From: Arcanobacterium pluranimalium | Lineage (GTDB): Bacteria > Actinomycetota > Actinomycetes > Actinomycetales > Actinomycetaceae | DNA: 64,000 bases | Reading direction: 5' to 3' | Assembly: GCF_016907845.1 (NCBI RefSeq) | Contig: NZ_JAFBCS010000001.1 | Span: 434,001-498,000 of the forward strand | Part shown: one piece after another, positions 52,036 through 59,178 of the stretch | Layout: each line of letters opens with the position of its first letter | Numbering within the stretch: the stretch's first letter is position 1 | Translations under genes and position numbers: made by a program | The notes under the pieces: generated by a model | Databases searched by the model: none | Seen by the model: only the letters and a program-made list of their open reading frames with translations | What the model was told of the DNA's origin: nothing

Positions 52036-52653
52036 TTAGTTGTTTTCGGAAGAATTATCGGAAGTGCTAAACGATCCGTAATAGTTGCGCAAGATCTGCA
52101 GTCTATGCGTGCGTGATTCTTCACTGACACCATTTCCCCAGTATTTTAAGGTGTAGTAGAGATTCACATAGTCGAGCTGTGGAGAACTTCCCCCTAAACC
52201 ATCTGCAATCTGCAGAAGGCGGCGAATGCTCCTTGTTGCTTCTTCGAATGACTGCGTGTGTAGGTAAAGTAGCCGCTGCCCAATTGGGTCGGGGCGATCT
52301 GGATCGATGTTCACAGATTCGGTTCCGCTATTCTTTTTTGCATATGCCAGTGAAAGCTCGTAACACCACCGCCCAAAGGGCTTTTTCTTGTTCTGATCTG
52401 GGGTTTCTTGTGCTGAGAAAGGCTTAATAGACGTGTAGATAGCGGCGAGCGCAGCGGCTCGCGTCAATGCTGCTACCTCTGCTTTTGAAGCATCTTCTGG
52501 TAGGAAACGATAGACATAGGGTATAGCGTAATGCTCAGTGGAAGCTTCAATTCCCCTACTCAAATTCGCGCGCTCTTTTCGGAAAGTTTTTTCGTCCCGA
52601 TTTTTGATTATTCGAGCGAGAAGCGCGAATTCAGAATTGGTTGATTGCGGCAT
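52036..52653 (-). CDS. cse2: Cse2 (CasB), type I-E Cascade small subunit
   Basis: A 205-residue, basic, helical protein. Two copies line the belly of Cascade and stabilise the displaced DNA strand. FALLARIIKNRDEKTFRKERANLSRG-type N-terminal helices, the PYVYRFLP segment and VNLYYTLKYWGNGV near the end match Cse2. AGGAGG lies just before the ATG. It lies 13 bases after the cas8e stop on the same transcript. Confidence 0.9.
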   Translation of the reverse strand: MPQSTNSEFALLARIIKNRDEKTFRKERANLSRGIEASTEHYAIPYVYRFLPEDASKAEVAALTRAAALAAIYTSIKPFSAQETPDQNKKKPFGRWCYELSLAYAKKNSGTESVNIDPDRPDPIGQRLLYLHTQSFEEATRSIRRLLQIADGLGGSSPQLDYVNLYYTLKYWGNGVSEESRTHRLQILRNYYGSFSTSDNSSENN

Positions 52654-52666
52654 TTTTCCTCCTAAC

Positions 52667-54253
52667 TTAATTCTCTAGTAATCCACGGTTGGCTTTATCG
52701 TCGTTGATTAATTTGCGAACATATCGACCCACTGCACCTCGCACATGGAAGATGTCGTTTGGATATTGTCCAAGATAAGCTTTCGTCACGTCGTCGAACG
52801 ATCTTAAAGCCTCGTAATATACGTTCTCATACAGCTCCTGATAATTTTCGTTGCCGGAGGCTACATCAGTGATGAAACGCTCGTACGTATAAGTGATATT
52901 GCGCCAAAATGCATGGGAAACATCGTTTGCACGATCCGCTAAAGCGTCAAGAACATTGTTAGCGTTTCCCGTCTTTCTGCGGAATGGTCGAACAACTGTG
53001 TTACGAACGTCTTGAAGGAGCCGGGCGAAGTTGGAGACGTCATTTTGAACGTATTTATCTAGGTTAAATGCCCACAATGATTTGTCTGCCTCGAATACTT
53101 CCGAAGCTCGGATTGAAGGTGACGACGCCGTTCCTTCAATTTGATGTCGGAAGAACAGCGGCGTTGCGTCTCCTATTTCGAGATTGAGCACGTGCTTACT
53201 AGTTGTCGCAAATAGGTGTTCGGTTTTATTTTGCGCAGCCCATTCGACCGCTAGATCAGTTGCGTCTCTGCCTAAGTCAATTCGCTGAGCTTTGAGTTCG
53301 TTCTGATCATTGCGAATGTATAGGTACATTGGATCCGCAGTGTTACGGGTATCCCACCAGTTCTTGTTTAACTCGTCTGAATTACCCATGACCTCTTTGA
53401 GTATCCAATTTTGGGGTACTCCGCCGATGCGTACACCAGTAAGTTCGTCGTTCTCCCAAAATCCAACGGCAACGTTAGAGCTCCACGACGCTGCCCATAA
53501 CGGGTGGCACAATCCAGAATCTGCTATGGCACTCGTTCCTTCACGATCAGCCCACGCAGGTAAAGCATCACCAGCAACCCAATCCTTTGGAAGCGAAGCT
53601 AACAAGGAGTGAAGTAAGGAGCCACCGTCGATCTGCCAAATAAACTCAGTTGCGGCGTTTCCTTTTCCAAGAAAACGCATTCCAGGCGTTCCCATTCTTG
53701 CTTTATCACCGTCGTAGACGTTATTTCCGGCAGGTGAGAAGAAATTGTATGCGGTTAATTTGAGGATAGCTTGGGGGTAGGGGAGAGATTTGGGGAAATC
53801 GACCAGCAAATTCCAAAAATCTTCGCCCTCATCAGACGGCATAGCTGGTGAAAGCTTCTTAACTTCTTGGTCGCTGGGTCCCAGTTTTCGAGAGGTATCT
53901 TTCGGACCTTTCGGTGGGAGTGGTGGACGCTGCATGAAAGGCATGACGCCGTCGTGAAGCATTGCTCCCGGAGCTAATTTTTCGAGACCTGAGTCGATTG
54001 CTTTATTGCTAAGACCGTTCTTGAGTAGGTTCTCGGTGGTAGATCGTGAGATTTTTCCATCGGTATATTCATGTCTCAACACAACGGCAATGGTGTGGAG
54101 CAAGAACCGAAATTGAGTGGAAACCTCAAATGCGGGTCGGGCAAAGTTGAGCGAAATGCCGGCGGTATGTGCTTGTTTGAGCAGTTCTCGCGGGCTCAAA
54201 TATCCTCGGTTGGTATCAATCCAAGGAATATCAAAGATATTTTGGTCCTCCAT
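52667..54253 (-). CDS. cas8e: Cas8e (Cse1/CasA), type I-E Cascade large subunit
   Basis: A 528-residue large subunit that recognises the PAM and recruits Cas3. It begins EDQNIFDIPWIDT, followed by YLSPRELLKQAH and the LLHTIAVVLRHEY segment. FMQRPPLPPKG and the AYNFFSPAGNNVYDGDKARMG region correspond to the loops near the PAM pocket. The C-terminal four-helix bundle begins about residue 370. The ATG at 54253 has GGAG at 8-base spacing; the frame extends to 54319 but would run through the promoter. It leads the leftward operon cas8e-cse2-cas7e-cas5e. Confidence 0.93.
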   Translation of the reverse strand: MEDQNIFDIPWIDTNRGYLSPRELLKQAHTAGISLNFARPAFEVSTQFRFLLHTIAVVLRHEYTDGKISRSTTENLLKNGLSNKAIDSGLEKLAPGAMLHDGVMPFMQRPPLPPKGPKDTSRKLGPSDQEVKKLSPAMPSDEGEDFWNLLVDFPKSLPYPQAILKLTAYNFFSPAGNNVYDGDKARMGTPGMRFLGKGNAATEFIWQIDGGSLLHSLLASLPKDWVAGDALPAWADREGTSAIADSGLCHPLWAASWSSNVAVGFWENDELTGVRIGGVPQNWILKEVMGNSDELNKNWWDTRNTADPMYLYIRNDQNELKAQRIDLGRDATDLAVEWAAQNKTEHLFATTSKHVLNLEIGDATPLFFRHQIEGTASSPSIRASEVFEADKSLWAFNLDKYVQNDVSNFARLLQDVRNTVVRPFRRKTGNANNVLDALADRANDVSHAFWRNITYTYERFITDVASGNENYQELYENVYYEALRSFDDVTKAYLGQYPNDIFHVRGAVGRYVRKLINDDKANRGLLEN

Positions 54254-54289
54254 TTTTCTCCATTTCACAGAATTGTTATGGATAATGTA

Positions 54290-54319
54290 AGAGTAGACAC
54301 AATAAAGTTTGATTGTCAA
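54290..54319 (-). promoter_or_regulatory. Promoter of the cas8e operon
   Basis: Read leftward, a perfect -35 TTGACA (54319-54314), an 18-base spacer and a TANNNT -10 TACTCT (54295-54290). The start would be near 54283, giving a 30-base leader with GGAG before the cas8e ATG. The 18-base matched element 54320-54337 abuts the -35 directly. Confidence 0.65.
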
Positions 54320-54337
54320 TCAATATTCACAAATATG
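54320..54337. promoter_or_regulatory. 18-bp element adjoining the cas8e -35 box (target-like copy)
   Basis: TCAATATTCACAAATATG; 16 of 18 bases identical to 54403-54420, in the same orientation, 83 bases apart. The core ATATTC-AC-AAATAT is close to a palindrome. It is the sequence that the pseudo-spacer at 54405-54419 would match, with AAC as the adjacent PAM-side triplet on the minus strand. Confidence 0.7.
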
Positions 54338-54375
54338 TTGCGAAATTTTATTAGAGCTTTTATTCTGTAACTATC

Positions 54376-54448
54376 CACAATCCCCCCGCGTGCGCGGGGA
54401 ACTCAATATTCACGAATATAGAAATACCCCCAAACGCTTGGGGAATCA
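54376..54448 (-). ncRNA. crRNA-like element: two degenerate CRISPR repeats around a 15-nt pseudo-spacer (CreR/CreA-like candidate)
   Basis: Read leftward: pseudo-repeat 1 (54448-54420) has a 6-bp stem CCCCAA/TTGGGG, changed from the array's CCCCGC/GCGGGG by compensating bases, and the handle GTATTTCT against GTATTTCC in the array. Then the 15-nt pseudo-spacer ATATTCGTGAATATT (54419-54405). Then pseudo-repeat 2 (54404-54376) with the stem CCCCGC/GCGGGG and the altered handle GGATTGTG. Repeat length is 29 as in the array. The pseudo-spacer plus four bases of pseudo-repeat 2 match the cas8e upstream DNA. Location between cas8e and cas6e, conserved Cas6-type stem and partial match to a cas promoter are the hallmarks of CreR/CreA RNAs. 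Its own promoter was not found with confidence. Expression is inferred. Confidence 0.5.
54403..54420. promoter_or_regulatory. 18-bp element within the pseudo-repeat unit (guide-like copy)
   Basis: TCAATATTCACGAATATA, containing the perfect inverted repeat ATATTC-AC-GAATAT (54406-54419). It is the second copy of the 18-bp element. It could instead be a dimeric-regulator operator serving both cas operons; spacing to the first copy is about eight helical turns. Confidence 0.65.
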
Positions 54449-54505
54449 CCAGTTATTCTATGTGATAGAAGACAAAAATGCGAGGACGCATACGGAAGGA
54501 CAACA

Positions 54506-55186
54506 ATGAACAAGCCGCTGTATTTGACCAAGTTTCCCATGCATGTAGCCTTGGCTCGTGATGATGTTGCGAAGCCGGGGCGTGGTTGGAATCCCGCTGA
54601 TCCTGTCTTTCGGCATCGAGCAGTGATGGGATTGTTCGGCGATTTGTTCACTGACTCCCCTCGTGCAGAGACTGACGCGCTGTTCCGGCTCGACTTGATC
54701 CCCGGCGAACCCGCATTTTTCCTCGTACAGTCTACTGCCCGCCCTGATTTTGAGCATCCAGCGATTGAAACAGTCGAATATACACTTCCGAGCTATGCTG
54801 AAGGAACACCGGTACGTTTCCGAATTGCAGTAAACGCGGTACGTCGTCAAAACAAAGAAAAGGCCGTACCCAGCCAGGATAGTAGAGGCGTTATTCCAGT
54901 TCCGTTCGACGGAGAGGAAAATGACGACGACGTATCACCGATGTCGCTATGGTTGCAACGAAAACTTCATCCTGCTCTCAAAGAATTGCAAATTATTAAT
55001 CATCAACGTGAAGTGCTTGGGGTCGACAGAGATGGTCGGCGATTCAGTGATCGTGTGGTGCAAGTCGATACGGTAGACGGCGTAGCACAAATCGGTGACG
55101 TTGAAGTTCTGCATACTATGATGGCGCATGGTGTGGGACGGGCAAAGAATTACGGATGTGGTCTGCTTTCTGTGCAGGCAATTTGA
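54506..55186 (+). CDS. cas6e: Cas6e (CasE/Cse3), crRNA-processing endonuclease
   Basis: A 226-residue RAMP nuclease that cuts the repeat stem-loop and stays on the 3' hairpin in Cascade. It shows YLTKFPMHVALARDD, RHRAVMGLFGDLF with the catalytic-type His, and the C-terminal glycine-rich loop HGVGRAKNYGCGLLSV. GGAAGGA lies eight bases before the ATG. It leads the rightward operon and is not in the Cascade operon where it usually sits. The downstream cas3 start follows by 20 bases. Confidence 0.94.
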   Translation: MNKPLYLTKFPMHVALARDDVAKPGRGWNPADPVFRHRAVMGLFGDLFTDSPRAETDALFRLDLIPGEPAFFLVQSTARPDFEHPAIETVEYTLPSYAEGTPVRFRIAVNAVRRQNKEKAVPSQDSRGVIPVPFDGEENDDDVSPMSLWLQRKLHPALKELQIINHQREVLGVDRDGRRFSDRVVQVDTVDGVAQIGDVEVLHTMMAHGVGRAKNYGCGLLSVQAI

Positions 55187-55206
55187 CCGGTCGTGAGGTG
55201 CCAATA

Positions 55207-57891
55207 GTGAATACCCGATCTGAATTGTGGGCTAAGCGCACCGGATTCGATGTTCCGTATCCTTTGCTTGCTCATATGCTCGACACTGCTTGTGTTGCTG
55301 GAGCTCTCTATGATCACTGGTTGCGGTCGGAACTTCGCGAGCTGATACAACATGCTTTCGGGGATAAAGCTAGAAACATCGTGCAGTTCGTTTTAGGCGC
55401 TCACGATGTAGGAAAGGCGACACCGCGATTTCAGTTGCAGCTGGGTGCTGCTGATTCCCAATGGAATGAAATTCGTTCAGCGATTAATGCTTCGGGGCAT
55501 TATCAAGATCTGCACCCACGCACTGTGCTGCGTAACGGTACGAAACGGTTTATCCGACGTCATGAACAGAACTCTGCCTATTATTTCGCTGATAATTTCC
55601 TGCGCGGCGATAATCGCATCGAAGATATTTGGAAATCTGTAATTTCTGGTGGGCATCATGGTCGATTTGAGGTTCCAGATCTAAGTTCCGTCGAACGAGA
55701 GGACTATCAGGAACAGATACGGGCGACTGGTTGGCGTGAATCGCACGAGGATCTGCTGTCACTGCTTGCGTTAGGTTGCGACGTGGATCAGAACGAGTTA
55801 CCCGAGACGGTTTTTCCAGTGGTCACTGTGTTGCTTTCAGGTCTTGTGATTTTGGCCGATAGGATCGCATCTGGTGAACGATGGGTTCAAGGTGGTCAAA
55901 ACCTTATGAACGCGGGCGAAATTTCTTTGGAAAATCCGCGTCAATGGATCGAATACAGATATGGCGCCGCCGTAAGCAGGGTTGATGCAACAGTTGGTTT
56001 GTATCACCCGTGGGAGAACGACGACGCTGCCTACAAAGCTATTCTTCAAGGCTATCAGCCACGTCCTGCTCAACAGGCGGCCTTAGAAACTGGCGATGGT
56101 CTGTGGTCGCTCATGGCCACCACAGGTGTGGGGAAGACCGAAGCTGCGTTACTGCGGCATTCGCTTCGATCGGAGCGGCTCATATTTCTGCTTCCAACTC
56201 AAGCTACTTCGAATGCAATCATGAATCGTGTTCGCAAGGCATTTGCAGAGACTTCCAATGTTGCATCGTTGGCGCATTTGCTTGCTTCGCTCGAAGATTT
56301 CTATGAGCAGCCACTCTCGATTTTCGATGATTCACATGACGATCCGAATAGTATTAACACAGCTAAGGAATGCGGCGACCTAAATCCGCATCAGGATCCT
56401 ACCGGTTTATATCCCTCAAGTTTCGTGAAGTCTGGTTCAGCACGCCTGTTAGCGCCAGTGTGTGTAGGCACGATTGATCAGGCGCTGATTGGAGGATTGC
56501 CGGGAAAATGGATTCACCTTACGCTTCTCGCCTTAGCCAATTCGCATATTGTGATTGATGAGGTGCATACGCTTGATCAATACCAGACGAAGTTGCTTGA
56601 AGGATTGATGCCGTGGCTGGCAGCAACGAACACCCGAGTAACGTTCTTGACTGCCACCTTGCCTAGCTGGCAACGTGAAGTGCTCACCCGCGCATACGGT
56701 GGCAAAAGCATCACGATGGCGCCGGCGTCGTTCCCTTCGGCAGAGAGTGTTACTCAGGGTCAGCAAGAAATCGTGTGCAAAAAATTGGAAACGGACAGGT
56801 ACGTTATCGGTATTGATCTGCGTAAGGTGACGCATCAGAATCTCGTCGAATCGCATATTAAATGGTTTGCTGAGCAACGGCGTGAATATCCAAATTCACG
56901 CATCGGCATTATTTGTAACACTGTGCAACGTGCGCGAGACATTGCGAAAGCTATCGAGGAAACTGGTGAGAGCGTCGTCGTACTTCACTCGAACATGACT
57001 GCGAAACATCGACAAGAAGCTGCAGATAAAATGCTCAACGAGATCGGACCGGGCGGAACAGCAAAGAAAATAACAATTGTGGGCACGCAAGCAATCGAGG
57101 CTTCGTTAGATATTGATTTGGACTTGCTAAACACCGAGTTGTGCCCAGCGCCTTCGCTAATCCAGCGCGCGGGCCGTTTGTGGAGACGAGCTGACGACGG
57201 TCGAAGTGCTCGCGTGCCGAGGATGCAACACAAGGTGCTTACGGTAACGTATTTTGACGACGACGAGTCTGGAAAGTACTTGCCGTATCTTGCTGCGGAG
57301 ATTAAACGATCGGCGTCGTGGCTCGAAAAACATGGTGCGATCAACGTTCCGGGTGACTGCCAAGACTTTATCGATGCCTCGACCGTTAGTTTTGATGATG
57401 CGCGTACTGATCAGGATATTGAAGCTTTGGCTGATCAGGCTTTGAAAACTATGAAGGGTGAGAACAACCGAGTTGATTTGAGGAAACTTCTTGGTGAAGA
57501 GGCCGAATATGGCGAGCTTCAGTCGATGACCGGGGCGGTTACTCCTGATGAGAGAGCAACACGACTCATCGATCAGGGGCATCAGTATTCATTGATTCTC
57601 GGTGGTGATCCAGATGTGGTTCCTGGCGCTCAACAGTGGAACGTCGATCAGCTCTTAAAAATACGTGCCTCAGACAAAGAACGGGTGCGTAAGGTGATGA
57701 AGGCTTCGATGAATGTGCGCTTGTCGTTCGACAAGGATAAGGCTGCCAATTACGGACTCGTGGCGTTAAGTGATGCCAACTCTCTTCTGCGTGGGTACTG
57801 GTATTTGCCAGATTCTCAGCGATTTTACGACGCGGTTACTGGATTCGATCGCTCGCAAATATCGGCATCTGCACAATATTCGGAAAACTGA
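55207..57891 (+). CDS. cas3: Cas3, HD nuclease-helicase of type I-E
   Basis: A protein of about 894 residues. The N-terminal HD nuclease domain has PLLAHMLDTACVAGAL with the first His and LGAHDVGKATPRFQ with the His-Asp pair. The SF2 helicase follows: ATTGVGKTEAALL (Walker A), HIVIDEVHTLD (DEVH), FLTATLPSW (motif III), and GTQAIEASLDIDLD with LIQRAGRLWRR (motifs V/VI). The GTG at 55207 is chosen because GAGG lies eight bases upstream; the frame is open to an ATG at 55156 inside cas6e. It degrades DNA marked by Cascade. It stands between cas6e and cas1, unlike the usual first position. Confidence 0.94.
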   Translation: MNTRSELWAKRTGFDVPYPLLAHMLDTACVAGALYDHWLRSELRELIQHAFGDKARNIVQFVLGAHDVGKATPRFQLQLGAADSQWNEIRSAINASGHYQDLHPRTVLRNGTKRFIRRHEQNSAYYFADNFLRGDNRIEDIWKSVISGGHHGRFEVPDLSSVEREDYQEQIRATGWRESHEDLLSLLALGCDVDQNELPETVFPVVTVLLSGLVILADRIASGERWVQGGQNLMNAGEISLENPRQWIEYRYGAAVSRVDATVGLYHPWENDDAAYKAILQGYQPRPAQQAALETGDGLWSLMATTGVGKTEAALLRHSLRSERLIFLLPTQATSNAIMNRVRKAFAETSNVASLAHLLASLEDFYEQPLSIFDDSHDDPNSINTAKECGDLNPHQDPTGLYPSSFVKSGSARLLAPVCVGTIDQALIGGLPGKWIHLTLLALANSHIVIDEVHTLDQYQTKLLEGLMPWLAATNTRVTFLTATLPSWQREVLTRAYGGKSITMAPASFPSAESVTQGQQEIVCKKLETDRYVIGIDLRKVTHQNLVESHIKWFAEQRREYPNSRIGIICNTVQRARDIAKAIEETGESVVVLHSNMTAKHRQEAADKMLNEIGPGGTAKKITIVGTQAIEASLDIDLDLLNTELCPAPSLIQRAGRLWRRADDGRSARVPRMQHKVLTVTYFDDDESGKYLPYLAAEIKRSASWLEKHGAINVPGDCQDFIDASTVSFDDARTDQDIEALADQALKTMKGENNRVDLRKLLGEEAEYGELQSMTGAVTPDERATRLIDQGHQYSLILGGDPDVVPGAQQWNVDQLLKIRASDKERVRKVMKASMNVRLSFDKDKAANYGLVALSDANSLLRGYWYLPDSQRFYDAVTGFDRSQISASAQYSEN

Positions 57892-57910
57892 AATAGGGAG
57901 GGCTGCAAGC

Positions 57911-58846
57911 ATGGGGTATTCTGAGGAAGCTTTGGCATTCAGTACGATCCCGCCTGGACATCAGATTAGAGCCGAAGATCGAATCTCATATTTGTATCTT
58001 GAGTATTGCTTAGTGCGTCAAGACCGCACTGGCGTGGTTGCAATTCGTGACGTTGGTGGAGATGAAGCCCAAGTTGACCGAATTCAGCTGCCAGTTTCTG
58101 GTGTTGGCGTTCTTTGTTTAGGGCCAGGAACGAGTATTTCGCATGCTGCAATGACGTCGTGTACCAGATCTGGATGCACGGTTGTTTTTACTGGTGGTGG
58201 GGGAGTGAATGCGTATTCGTACGCAACTCCTTTGACGGCGTCGTCGAAATGGGCCATTGCCCAGGCGAGGTTGATTTCGAACCAAAAATTTCAGCGGGTT
58301 GCTGCTCTGGAACTTTATAAACGGCAGTTCGGACTTGAGCATATGCCTGGTGGGACGATTGCAGCGATGCGTGGCATGGAGGGGAGAATTATGCGCGACA
58401 CGTATCGTGATCAGGCAAAAAAGATGCGTATCTCGGGATTTAAGCGTGATACCAAAGCTGAAGACGCCGTGAACACAGGACTCAATATTGCGAATTCCAT
58501 CATGTATGGGGTGGCGGCCACTGCCTGTGCTGCGATCGGCGTGAATCCGTCGCTGGGGATTATTCACCGAGGCGATGCGAGGTCGCTACTCTTTGACCTG
58601 GCGGACTTGTACAAGGCACGCATTGTTTTGCCTTTGGTATTCTCGCATGCACATGACGAAGACCCAGTTGAAGCAATCCGCCGTGATTTGCGCCAGCAGA
58701 TTCATAAAAGAAAAATTATTGCCGACATGATTGACGCGTTGATGGTTGTTTTGACGCCCCACCTGCCAAATCGTGATGACGATCGTTTGATTGACGACGG
58801 CGGCGAGGAAGTTGATGGGCATGTTCAGTATGGGAAGGATGACTGA
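57911..58846 (+). CDS. cas1e: Cas1e, CRISPR integrase
   Basis: A 311-residue Cas1 of the I-E type, the integrase of spacer acquisition. The metal-binding acid and His are in GMEGRIMRDTYRDQA, IIHRGDARSLLFDLADL and the LPLVFSHAHDEDP region. AGGGAGG lies about nine bases before the ATG at 57911; the frame extends further into cas3 without support. Its stop TGA overlaps the cas2 ATG by one base. Confidence 0.95.
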   Translation: MGYSEEALAFSTIPPGHQIRAEDRISYLYLEYCLVRQDRTGVVAIRDVGGDEAQVDRIQLPVSGVGVLCLGPGTSISHAAMTSCTRSGCTVVFTGGGGVNAYSYATPLTASSKWAIAQARLISNQKFQRVAALELYKRQFGLEHMPGGTIAAMRGMEGRIMRDTYRDQAKKMRISGFKRDTKAEDAVNTGLNIANSIMYGVAATACAAIGVNPSLGIIHRGDARSLLFDLADLYKARIVLPLVFSHAHDEDPVEAIRRDLRQQIHKRKIIADMIDALMVVLTPHLPNRDDDRLIDDGGEEVDGHVQYGKDD

Positions 58847-59160
58847 TGTTTGTGGTCGTGTCTACTTCGAACGTGCCGGCGCATATGCATGGGTATTTGT
58901 CCCGATTCTTAGCTGAGGCCAATGTGGGACTGTATGTGGGGACGATGTCACGAGTTGTAGTTGAGCGCTTGTGGGAGCGTATTAGTACTGCGGTGGGTGA
59001 GGGAAGTATTACAATGGTGATGAGTGATTCTCAACGTGAGCAAGGTTTTTCGGTGTTGACCGCCGGGCCACAGTCTCGCCAAGTTTCAGATTGTGATGGG
59101 GTGACTTTGATTTGTGGTAGCCGATTGCAAGTGGCAGAAAAGCGGGATTTTGTGAAATAA
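58846..59160 (+). CDS. cas2e: Cas2e, adaptation-complex subunit
   Basis: A 104-residue Cas2 of the I-E type. It begins MFVVVSTSNVPAHMHGYLSRFL and has GLYVGTMSRVVVERLWERI, the standard I-E signature. Two Cas2 and four Cas1 make the integrase complex. The CRISPR array starts 18 bases after its stop, so a leader must overlap this coding region or be almost absent. Confidence 0.95.
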   Translation: MFVVVSTSNVPAHMHGYLSRFLAEANVGLYVGTMSRVVVERLWERISTAVGEGSITMVMSDSQREQGFSVLTAGPQSRQVSDCDGVTLICGSRLQVAEKRDFVK

Positions 59161-59178
59161 TTCCGCAGGTGGTTTAGT

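Noticed and set aside
54319-54505. A toxin gene partner (CreTA-type) beside the crRNA-like element.
   Set aside because: No small open frame with a ribosome site or hydrophobic/rare-codon toxin character was seen between cas8e and cas6e.
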